Source: Nesterenkonia lacusekhoensis (GTDB lineage Bacteria; Actinomycetota; Actinomycetes; Actinomycetales; Micrococcaceae). From it: 64,000 nucleotides of DNA. Below the pieces are notes generated by a model, which was not told the DNA's origin, did not search any database, and saw nothing but the letters and a program-made list of their open reading frames with translations. Shown in pieces: positions 7,617 through 15,261 of the stretch. Numbering within the stretch: position 1 is the stretch's first letter; the number at the start of each line of letters is the position of its first letter. A program made the translations under genes and the position numbers. The stretch is from NCBI RefSeq assembly GCF_017876395.1, contig NZ_JAGINX010000001.1:1054001-1118000 (forward strand). The letters run 5' to 3'.

Positions 7617-10178
7617 TCACGCCTCAGTGGTCTCGGCGGGTGCGACCTGTGCCGTGAGCTGCTCCGGGCTGGCGGCCACTGCGTCGATGGATCGCTCCAG
7701 CGGGACGCCGGAGGCGTCACGCTTGGCCATCTCCGCCGGCAGCACCCGAGCAGTGCCGTTCTTGGCCGCCGCCAGCGCTGGGGAGGGCCCGGCCCACCCG
7801 AGCTTCAGGTGGTCTTCGCCCTTGCCGAAGCGGTGGGCGCGCACACCGGCGGTGCCGCGTCCCTTGGCGGGGAACTCGGCGAAGTCGGTGACTTTGACGC
7901 TGCCGGACTCAAAGCCCTCGAGGGGGACCTCGCCGGCGGCCAGGGTCACCACCACAGCCTGGGAGATGCCTTCCGCCTGCTCCTGGGATGCCGCAGCGGG
8001 CACCACGGAGAAGCCGACCACGCGGTCGCCGTCGGTCACCTTGATCCCTGCCATGCCGGAAGCCGTGCGGCCCTGCGGGCGTACCAGGGACGCCTCATAG
8101 CGCAGCAGCTGGGCGCCGGCGGTGATGAAGACCAGCTGGTCGGCGTCAGCGGCCGCCGAGGCGCCCACCACTGTGTCCGCCTTCGCGGTGCCGGCGTCCT
8201 TGAGCGCGATGACCTCCCATTCGTCCCGGTTCAGGGGATAGTCGGGATTGACCCGCTTGACCCGGCCGGAGGCTGTGCCCAGGGCGATCACTGCGTCCAG
8301 CGGGACGAAGGCGATGAGCTCCTCCTTCTTCTCCAGCTGGTAGGCACCGGTGAAGAACTCCTTGGTCTTCACCCCCTGGGCCAGGTTGGCCTTTCCGGAG
8401 GCGATCTCCACCGCGGGCATGTCCACCACAGGGACGCGGATCATCCGGCCGAAAGAGGTGACGGCGCCGATCTCGCCGCGAGCGGTGGTCGGTACCGCAG
8501 AGACCAAGGCATCGTGCCTGCTGCGCCGGGTCGGATGGACCAGTGCGGAGCGGTCTGTGGTCCGGGCCAACTGTCCGGAGGTGGAGAGCAGGGCCCAGCA
8601 GGGGGAGTCGGCGATCTGCAGGGAGCCGCCGGCCTCGGGTGCCGAGGCCGCAGGGACCGACGCCGCCGCAGCGGGCTCCGCAGTCTCGGACTCCAGCAGC
8701 ACGGTGCGGCGCTCGTCCCCGTGCTTCTCGGCCACGGCTTCCAACTCATCGGCCACCGTCTGGCGCAGCTTGGTCTCGGATTCGAGGATGGCCTTCAGCT
8801 CGGCGATCTCCTCCTCGAGCTTCTGCTTCTCCTGCTCCAGCTCCAAGGTGGAGTAGCGGGTGAGCTGACGAAGACGCAGCTCCAGGATGTGCTCGGCCTG
8901 GGGCTGGGTCAGATCGAAGATCGTCATCAGGCGTTCACGGGCAGTGCCGCTGTCCTCGGCGGCGCGGATGACCTGGATGACCTCGTCGATGTCCAAGATC
9001 GCGATGAGCAGGCCTTCGACCAGGTGGAGACGGTCCTGGCGCTTGTTCAGTCGGAAGGAGGTGCGGCGCCTGACGACTTCCAGACGGTGATCCACATAGA
9101 CCTGGAGCAGCTCGACCAGGCCCATGGTCCTCGGTTGGCCGTCCACCAGGGCCACGTTGTTGATGCCGAAGGAGTCCTCCATCGGCGTGAGCTTATAGAG
9201 CTGGGCCAGGACCGCCTGCGGGTTGAAGCCGGCCTTGAGCTCGATGATGAGCTTCATGCCGTTCTTGCGGTCGGTCAGGTCCAGGACATCGGAGATCCCG
9301 GTCAGCTTCTTGTTCTGGACGGCATCCTTGATCTTCTCGATCAGCTTCTCCGGACCGACCATGTAGGGAAGCTCGGTGACCACGATTCCGGTCTTGCGGG
9401 CGGTGACCTGCTCGATGGAGACGGTCGCGCGAGTCTTGAACGAGCCCCGTCCGGTGGCGTAGGCGTCCTTGATGCCGTCCAGGCCGACGATCCGGCCCCC
9501 AGAGGGAAGATCCGGTCCGGGGATGTGCTGCATCAGGTCCTCGAGGGTGGCCTCGGGATGCAGGATCAGGTGCCGCGCCCCGTGGACCACTTCGCGCAGG
9601 TTGTGCGGAGCCATATTCGTAGCCATGCCCACCGCGATGCCGGAGGCGCCGTTGACCAGCAGGTTCGGGAAGGCGCTGGGCAGCACACCCGGCTGGGTCA
9701 GCTGGTTGTCATAGTTGGGCACATAGTCGACGACATCCTCATCCAGATCCGCCGTCATCGCCAGGGCGGCCGAGGTCATACGCGCCTCGGTGTAGCGGGC
9801 GGCCGCCGGGCCGTCGTCCAGGGAGCCGAAGTTGCCGTGCCCGTCCACCAGGGGCAGCCGCAGGGCCCAGGACTGGGCCAGACGGACCAGAGCGTCATAG
9901 ATGGCGGCGTCGCCGTGGGGATGGAGCTTGCCCATGACTTCGCCGACCACGCGTGCGGACTTCACATGGCCCTTCTCCGGGCGCAGACCCATGTCCGCCA
10001 TCATGTAGAGGATCCGGCGCTGCACCGGCTTCAGGCCGTCGCGGGCATCGGGGAGCGCGCGGGAATAGATGACCGAATAGGCGTACTCGAGGAAGGAGGT
10101 CTCCATCTCCGCAGAGACGTCGATGTCGACGATGTGGTCCTCGGGGGTCGCCGGAGACTGTTCGGTGCTGCGCGCCAT
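7617..10178 (-). CDS. parC: DNA topoisomerase IV subunit A (ParC-type)
   Basis: An 853-residue type IIA topoisomerase breakage-reunion subunit. Recognisable parts are ARDGLKPVQRRILY, KLHPHGD at about 84-90, the catalytic tyrosine Y129 in AARYTEARM, and the NGASGIAVGMATN loop. A long coiled-coil follows at about residues 430-500, then a degenerate six-blade C-terminal domain. I find no gyrase box (QRRGGKG-like) in that domain, which argues for topoisomerase IV, the decatenase, rather than GyrA. The quinolone-pocket residues after GD are Ala-Ala (91-92), with D95 conserved. Its ParE partner is not in the window. Confidence 0.9.
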   Translation of the reverse strand: MARSTEQSPATPEDHIVDIDVSAEMETSFLEYAYSVIYSRALPDARDGLKPVQRRILYMMADMGLRPEKGHVKSARVVGEVMGKLHPHGDAAIYDALVRLAQSWALRLPLVDGHGNFGSLDDGPAAARYTEARMTSAALAMTADLDEDVVDYVPNYDNQLTQPGVLPSAFPNLLVNGASGIAVGMATNMAPHNLREVVHGARHLILHPEATLEDLMQHIPGPDLPSGGRIVGLDGIKDAYATGRGSFKTRATVSIEQVTARKTGIVVTELPYMVGPEKLIEKIKDAVQNKKLTGISDVLDLTDRKNGMKLIIELKAGFNPQAVLAQLYKLTPMEDSFGINNVALVDGQPRTMGLVELLQVYVDHRLEVVRRRTSFRLNKRQDRLHLVEGLLIAILDIDEVIQVIRAAEDSGTARERLMTIFDLTQPQAEHILELRLRQLTRYSTLELEQEKQKLEEEIAELKAILESETKLRQTVADELEAVAEKHGDERRTVLLESETAEPAAAASVPAASAPEAGGSLQIADSPCWALLSTSGQLARTTDRSALVHPTRRSRHDALVSAVPTTARGEIGAVTSFGRMIRVPVVDMPAVEIASGKANLAQGVKTKEFFTGAYQLEKKEELIAFVPLDAVIALGTASGRVKRVNPDYPLNRDEWEVIALKDAGTAKADTVVGASAAADADQLVFITAGAQLLRYEASLVRPQGRTASGMAGIKVTDGDRVVGFSVVPAAASQEQAEGISQAVVVTLAAGEVPLEGFESGSVKVTDFAEFPAKGRGTAGVRAHRFGKGEDHLKLGWAGPSPALAAAKNGTARVLPAEMAKRDASGVPLERSIDAVAASPEQLTAQVAPAETTEA

Positions 10179-10233
10179 AGTGTGAGTGAAGGTCCTGTAT
10201 CCGTCGTGCGAAACTTCTCGTACTGTTGATCCT

Positions 10234-12936
10234 ATGGGTCATCAGAGCAGAACCGAGGGATATCCGTCCCACTGGGAGGCAGATGTCGTGCTCCGCGACG
10301 GAGCGGCGGCTCACCTGCGCCCCATCAGCCGCGACGACGCCGAGCGGCTGCAGCGGATGCACCAGGGCCAGTCGGAGTCGTCGATCTATCTGCGCTACTT
10401 CACCTATAAGTCGACGCTGACGGAGAAGGAGCTGGAGCGCTTCACCGACGTCGACCACCTCGACCGGGCGGCGATGGTGATCCTGCTCGATGACGAGATC
10501 ATCGGTGTCGGGGGATTCGACCGCATCGACGATACCCGAGAGGCTGAGGTCTCGTTCAACATCTCGGATGCACACCAGGGGCGAGGGCTGGGCTCCATCC
10601 TGCTGGAGCATCTGGCCGCGGCCGGTCGCGAGCGCGGCATCGAACGCTTCTCCGCCGAGGTGCTGCCGGAGAACCGAAAGATGCTGACCGTCTTCTCCGA
10701 GGCCGGCTACGAGGTCCAGCGGAAGTTCGAGGACGGAGTCGTGCTGCTGGAGTTCAGCATCGATCCCACCGAGCGGTCCCGGGAGGTCATGGAGTCGCGG
10801 GAGCACCGCGCTGAGGCGCGCAGCGTCGGCGAGCTGCTGGCCCCCGAACAGGTGGCGGTCATCGGAGCCTCTCGCGAATACGGTTCCGTGGGCTATCACC
10901 TGCTGCAGAACATCGTGGAGGGGCGCTTCACCGGCGGCGTCCACTCGGTGAACCCGCAGGCCTTCGAAGTCGGCGGCACCACGGCCTACGCCTCCTTGGA
11001 GGACATCAGACAGGACATCGACCTAGGTGTGGTGGCTGTGCCGCCGGAGCATCTGGAGGAGGTGGTGGCCGACTGCGGACGCCACGGAGTCCGAGGGATC
11101 CTGGTGCTCACCGATTCGCCCAAGATCGACCAGCGCGAACTGGTGCGGCTGGCACGGCGCTGGGGCATGCGTGTGGTGGGTCCGGCCTCGGTGGGTCTGC
11201 TCAACACAGACCCCGACGTCTCGCTGAACGCCTCCCTGTCGCCGAGCATGCCGCTGCGCGGGGGAGTGGGCCTGTTCAGCCAGTCCGCCTCGATGGGCGT
11301 CTCCCTCTACGCCCAGGCCCACCGGCGCGAGCTGGGGCTCTCCTCGGTGATCTCCGCGGGCAATCGGGCCGACCTCTCCGGCAATGACGCCATGCAGTAC
11401 TTCGAGGACGATCAGGCCACGCGGGCGGTCGGGGTCTATCTGGAGAGCTTCGGCAATCCGCGCAAGTTCTCGCGCATCGCACGCCGGCTCTCGCGCACCA
11501 AGCCGGTGGTGGTCGCGAAGTCCGACGTCATGGGACGGCGGCTGCCTCCGGGCCATGAGGTGCGCACCACGCGTGCTCCGCTGGGTGCGGTGGACGCGAT
11601 GTTGGACCACTCCGGAGTGATCCAGGTGGGCAACCACGATTCGCTGATGGATGTGCTCCAGGTGCTGGCCACGCAGCCGCTTCCGGCCGGGCGGCGGATC
11701 GGGATCCTGTCCAACTCTCCGTCGATGAGCCGGGTCCTGGCCGATGCCGCCGAGTCTCAGAACCTCAGGCCCACCCGCGTGGTCGGAGACCTGGACGTGG
11801 AGGGGACTCGGCGGGAGGCCGGGCAGGCCTTGAGCCGATCCTTGGGCGAGCTCCTGGCCGACGACGACGTCGACTCCGTCGCCCTGTGCCTTCAGCCCGG
11901 CTTCACCGGCGAACATGTGGACCGCAGCCGGGAGATCTCGCAGATCTCGCAGCAGTACGCCAAACCGGTGGTGGTCTCCTTCATCGGTGTCCTGGACCAG
12001 AACGTCGCGCTGAACTATGTGGGCGATGCCGCCCCGGTGATCGAGACCGGTGCGCTGCAGCAGGGAGTGCCGATCTTCTCCTCACCGGAGCGGTCGGTGG
12101 CCGCTCTGGGCAAGATCGCGCGGTACCGGCGCTGGCGCCAGGACAGCATCGGTGAGCCCTTCATCCCGGCCGGGCTGGAAGGGACTGCCGTGCTGCGCGC
12201 CGCCGATGACATGCTGAACCGGTGGTTGGAAGATGTCCGCGGCGCAGAGCTGTACAGGCTCGACGCCGCTGAGGTCTCCGAGCTCCTCAGCCTCTATGGG
12301 GTCTCGGTCATGCGCTCCATCCCCTTCGAGACCGACGAAGAGGCGGTGGCCGCCGCCGAGGAGCTGGGATACCCGGTGGCGGTGAAGGCCACCAACTCCT
12401 ATCTGCGGCACCGCCTGGACCTGGGCGGGGTGCAGCTGAACATCGAGGACGCCGAGATGCTCCGCCGCACGGTCTCCGAGATGCGCCGGACCTTGGCCCG
12501 CTACGGCAGCCCCGGCCTGGAGGTCCAGCCGATGGCACCCACCGGTCAGGGGTGCGTCCTGCGGGCGATCGAAGACCCGATGATGGGTCCGGTGGTCTCC
12601 TTCGGCATCTCCGGGGATGCGGTGGACCTCCTCGATGACTGGGCCCACGGCGTGCCGCCGCTGACCGATCGGGATGTGCGCCGACTGATCCGCCGTCCGC
12701 GCGCCGCCCAGAAGCTGCTGGGCTACCAGGGCGTTCCGGCTGTGGATGTCCGGTCGCTGGAGGAGACGGTGCAGCGGATCGCCATCCTGAAGGACAACCA
12801 CCCCCAGGTGGCCTCACTGGAGCTGACCCCGCTGCTGGCCTCCCCGGACGGCGTCACGGTTCTGCATGCTTCAGTGGAGATCGCCAATCCCGAGCAGCGC
12901 ACCGATTCGGCACGCCGCGCCATGTCCCGGTGGTGA
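10234..12936 (+). CDS. Fused GNAT acetyltransferase / ADP-forming acyl-CoA synthetase-like protein (Pat-type)
   Basis: About 900 residues. The N-terminal GNAT domain (about 20-185) contains the acetyl-CoA loop HQGRGLGSILLEHL. It is followed by a CoA-binding Rossmann domain (about 200-300, VAVIGASREYGSVG), succinyl-CoA-ligase-like domains, and a C-terminal ATP-grasp domain (about 665-885, with YPVAVKATNSYLRHRLDLGG). This matches bacterial protein lysine acetyltransferases of the Pat/PatA group, which control acyl-CoA synthetases by acetylation. In these the synthetase part is often catalytically degenerate; here the usual glycine-rich TNAGGPG-like loop reads LSNSPSMSR. The start at 10234 is chosen because TACTGT (10221-10226) ends 7 nt before it (leaderless). 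The frame is open further upstream. Confidence 0.87.
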   Translation: MGHQSRTEGYPSHWEADVVLRDGAAAHLRPISRDDAERLQRMHQGQSESSIYLRYFTYKSTLTEKELERFTDVDHLDRAAMVILLDDEIIGVGGFDRIDDTREAEVSFNISDAHQGRGLGSILLEHLAAAGRERGIERFSAEVLPENRKMLTVFSEAGYEVQRKFEDGVVLLEFSIDPTERSREVMESREHRAEARSVGELLAPEQVAVIGASREYGSVGYHLLQNIVEGRFTGGVHSVNPQAFEVGGTTAYASLEDIRQDIDLGVVAVPPEHLEEVVADCGRHGVRGILVLTDSPKIDQRELVRLARRWGMRVVGPASVGLLNTDPDVSLNASLSPSMPLRGGVGLFSQSASMGVSLYAQAHRRELGLSSVISAGNRADLSGNDAMQYFEDDQATRAVGVYLESFGNPRKFSRIARRLSRTKPVVVAKSDVMGRRLPPGHEVRTTRAPLGAVDAMLDHSGVIQVGNHDSLMDVLQVLATQPLPAGRRIGILSNSPSMSRVLADAAESQNLRPTRVVGDLDVEGTRREAGQALSRSLGELLADDDVDSVALCLQPGFTGEHVDRSREISQISQQYAKPVVVSFIGVLDQNVALNYVGDAAPVIETGALQQGVPIFSSPERSVAALGKIARYRRWRQDSIGEPFIPAGLEGTAVLRAADDMLNRWLEDVRGAELYRLDAAEVSELLSLYGVSVMRSIPFETDEEAVAAAEELGYPVAVKATNSYLRHRLDLGGVQLNIEDAEMLRRTVSEMRRTLARYGSPGLEVQPMAPTGQGCVLRAIEDPMMGPVVSFGISGDAVDLLDDWAHGVPPLTDRDVRRLIRRPRAAQKLLGYQGVPAVDVRSLEETVQRIAILKDNHPQVASLELTPLLASPDGVTVLHASVEIANPEQRTDSARRAMSRW

Positions 12937-12951
12937 GGCTGACCGTGGTAC

Positions 12952-13015
12952 TTGCCGCGCGTTTTCACACGTGCCGCGAGATATAACCTGCGGCAATGAT
13001 GAAAGCTCGCGGCAA
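12952..13015. repeat. 64-bp palindromic element, copy A
   Basis: The element contains four copies of TTGCCGC(G): two forward, then two inverted (CGCGGCAA). Its arms pair imperfectly (about 20 of 26 positions). It aligns without gaps to copy B at 14132-14195, with about 49 of 64 positions identical and a shared core TGCCGCRAGATATAACC. It lies between the convergent Pat-type gene and the AbiEi/DUF559 gene, so it may also work as a terminator. Confidence 0.85.
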
Positions 13016-13020
13016 CCGGG

Positions 13021-14073
13021 CTAAGAGCTTATCCGGGGAACCCCGGCACGCAAGAGCTTCCGTTCGAGCTTCCTCAGGTCGTGGAGGTCTTCCCAATAGC
13101 AGCGCATGAAGCCGTAGCCCAGTCGGCGCAGGTCATCTTCCCGCACCTTCTCCTCGCGCAGCGCATGATGTCCTTCCTGCCGATACTTCATCCAGCCGTC
13201 GAACTCGCCGATGACCCCGGCCTCTTCCCAGAGGAAGTCCACACGGTATCGCCGCCCGTCGGCTGTGATGGTGACCTGCAGGCGTGGTGGGGCGAAGCCC
13301 AGCGCGGCGAACTGTGCCCGCGCCAGAGACTCTCCAGGAGATTCGGAGGCCGGATCGGTGAAGGCCAGGGCTGTCTCCCAGAGGTGGCGGCGTCGTCGTG
13401 TCCACTGCAGAGCTGCGGCGCCCTCCTGGAACTGTTGCTGAGTGAGGGCAGGTCGGCTGCCACCATCTCTGAGCGCGGCATCCAAGACCACGACGCCGGC
13501 TGGGAAGCGCATCCTGCCAACGGCGTCTGGAACCGCCCTGGTCAGCGGCTCAGTCAGCAGGCTGACTCCATGAGCCGACGTGGGAAGAGGTGACGCGGGA
13601 TCTGGAGCCGTGGTGGGAGAGATCATGTGGGTGCCGAAACCGCGGAATGCGTGAGGCCCTAGGCCAGCGGGACGCTCCGGTCTCCCTCTGTCGAAGAGGG
13701 CGCTGAACTCTCGAGCACTCAGAGTTCCGGTCATGGAAGGCTGCTTCAGCTTCCGTGCCTGATGACGTGCGGCCGCGCGGACCTGGACATCCGGTGGCGT
13801 CTGCATCAGGGGCAGGCCGTGCAGATGGAGCGCGGTCTCGCGGCAGAAGATCGGCTCTTCGAGCTGGAAGGCAGCGGCGGCCGCGGTCAGGCTGAACCGC
13901 TCTGAGGGGTGCGACGCGGCCCAGATGTCCACTGGGATATAGACACCGCGTCTGAGTTTGAGGAGTCGGCCGCGCCGCAGCTCCCTGCCGTACTGGCTTC
14001 CCGTGTGGGTACCCTCCGGCTCCCGCCGGCTGATGAGGAACGGGTGGGCGGCGTCGGGCTGTGCAGGGTTCAT
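13021..14073 (-). CDS. AbiEi-type N-domain / DUF559-like endonuclease-fold protein, orphan
   Basis: About 350 residues from the ATG at 14073. The frame is open to 14151, but that start would lie inside palindrome B. The N-terminal part (GRELRRGRLLKLRRGVYIP) resembles the winged-helix AbiEi-type antitoxin domain, and the middle segment resembles the associated C-domain. The C-terminal 100 residues look like a DUF559/Vsr-like PD-(D/E)XK fold, with Asp in YRVDFLW, Glu in GEFDG and Lys in WMKY. Stand-alone proteins of this build are common in Micrococcales and have no established function. No toxin gene adjoins it. Nuclease activity is inference. It is bracketed by two related palindromic elements. 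Confidence 0.75.
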   Translation of the reverse strand: MNPAQPDAAHPFLISRREPEGTHTGSQYGRELRRGRLLKLRRGVYIPVDIWAASHPSERFSLTAAAAAFQLEEPIFCRETALHLHGLPLMQTPPDVQVRAAARHQARKLKQPSMTGTLSAREFSALFDRGRPERPAGLGPHAFRGFGTHMISPTTAPDPASPLPTSAHGVSLLTEPLTRAVPDAVGRMRFPAGVVVLDAALRDGGSRPALTQQQFQEGAAALQWTRRRRHLWETALAFTDPASESPGESLARAQFAALGFAPPRLQVTITADGRRYRVDFLWEEAGVIGEFDGWMKYRQEGHHALREEKVREDDLRRLGYGFMRCYWEDLHDLRKLERKLLRAGVPRISS

Positions 14074-14131
14074 CCGTTCAGCGTGCCGGATATCTCCGAA
14101 CTCTGCAGAGGTTATCCACAGGGGCCTCGAA

Positions 14132-14195
14132 ATGCCGCGGGTTATCCGCATTGCCGCAAGATATAACCCGCGGCAATGCGGATAACCCGCGGCAA
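14132..14195. repeat. 64-bp palindromic element, copy B (perfect 25-bp stem)
   Basis: Positions 14133-14157 are the exact reverse complement of 14170-14194, around the 12-nt loop AAGATATAACCC. The element lies 58 bp upstream of the AbiEi/DUF559 start codon and just after the end of oleD, both on the minus strand. It could be a terminator of the ole operon, an operator, or a REP-like element. Its sister copy is at 12952-13015. Confidence 0.92.
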
Positions 14196-14217
14196 TCGCG
14201 GCGACGGCAGGGAAGCC

Positions 14218-15261
14218 TCAGAGCACTCCGCCGGTGCGGCGGACGTGATCGGCCAGCCTCTGCAGCCCGTCGTCGATGCTGATCGAGGGTGCCCAGTCCA
14301 GCGCTGCGCGGGTGCGCCGCTGATCGAACCAGTGCGCGGTGCTCAGCTGTTCGGCCAGGAACCTGGTCATAGGAGGCTCCCCGTCGCCGGGCATCTGGGT
14401 GATGCGGCCGGCAGCCGCCCAGAGCTTCTCCACAGCCGCGCCGGCCGCCTTGGCGATGCCCGGCGCCACACGCATCCGCGGACGCTTGGCCCCGCCGGCC
14501 TCCGCGATGCCCATCAGCAGCTCGCCGATCGGGCGAGGCTCTCCGTTGGTGAGGACCAGCCGCTGACCGTGGATCGCCGGAAGACGGCGCAGCCCGGCCA
14601 CGAAGGCGTCCACAGCGTTGTCGATGTAGAGGGTGTCCACCAGAGCCGCACCTGATCCCAGGATCGGCAGGCGTCCGGATCGGGCGCGGGCCACGATCCG
14701 GTGGGTGAGCTGTCCGTCGCCGGGCCCCCAGATCAGATGGGGCCGGATGACCAACACCTTCATCCCGGCGCTGCCGTAGGTCTCGGCGATCAGCTCCGCC
14801 TCTGCCTTGGTCTGAGCGTAGTTGCCCTCCGCATGCTGCGGGTCGGCCGGGCCTGCGCCTTCGCCCACCAGCGAGGAGCCGCCGTGGGCCACAGAAGGGG
14901 AGGAGACATGCAGAACGTTGTCCACGCCTGCCGCCCACGCGGCTTCCAGCAGTCGCTCGGTGCCGCGGACATTGATCTCGACGAAGTCTTCGCGCCGACC
15001 GGAGACGGATACCTTCGCGGCCATGTGGATGATCGCGTGCTGGCCCTGCACCGCCCGAGCTACGACGTCAGGGTCGCTGAGCGACCCGCGGACCTCGTGT
15101 GCGCCGTCGACGCCGGCCGAGCTGCGCTGCAGCGTGGTGACCTCATATCCGAGCTCCACGAGCCTGCGGGCCACGGAGCGTCCCAACAGGCCTGAGGCGC
15201 CGGTGACCAGCACACGGCTGCCGGGAAGGATCTCGTGGTCGGTCACAGTCTTGGGACTCAC
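14218..15261 (-). CDS. oleD: OleD, NAD(P)H-dependent 2-alkyl-3-ketoacid reductase
   Basis: A 347-residue extended short-chain dehydrogenase. It has the cofactor motif TGASGLLGRSV (about 20-30) and the catalytic Tyr-Lys pair in YAQTK (Y148, K152). In head-to-head olefin synthesis OleD reduces the 2-alkyl-3-ketoacid made by OleA to the 3-hydroxy acid, which OleC turns into a beta-lactone and OleB decarboxylates to the alkene. It is the last gene of the oleA-oleBC-oleD operon, and its ATG overlaps the oleBC stop by 4 bp (15258-15261). The order matches that reported for Micrococcus luteus. Confidence 0.88.
   Translation of the reverse strand: MSPKTVTDHEILPGSRVLVTGASGLLGRSVARRLVELGYEVTTLQRSSAGVDGAHEVRGSLSDPDVVARAVQGQHAIIHMAAKVSVSGRREDFVEINVRGTERLLEAAWAAGVDNVLHVSSPSVAHGGSSLVGEGAGPADPQHAEGNYAQTKAEAELIAETYGSAGMKVLVIRPHLIWGPGDGQLTHRIVARARSGRLPILGSGAALVDTLYIDNAVDAFVAGLRRLPAIHGQRLVLTNGEPRPIGELLMGIAEAGGAKRPRMRVAPGIAKAAGAAVEKLWAAAGRITQMPGDGEPPMTRFLAEQLSTAHWFDQRRTRAALDWAPSISIDDGLQRLADHVRRTGGVL

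Noticed and set aside
14112-14120. A perfect DnaA box (TTATCCACA) near palindrome B
   Set aside because: A single box without further boxes, an AT-rich unwinding region or dnaA/dnaN nearby is not evidence of an origin.
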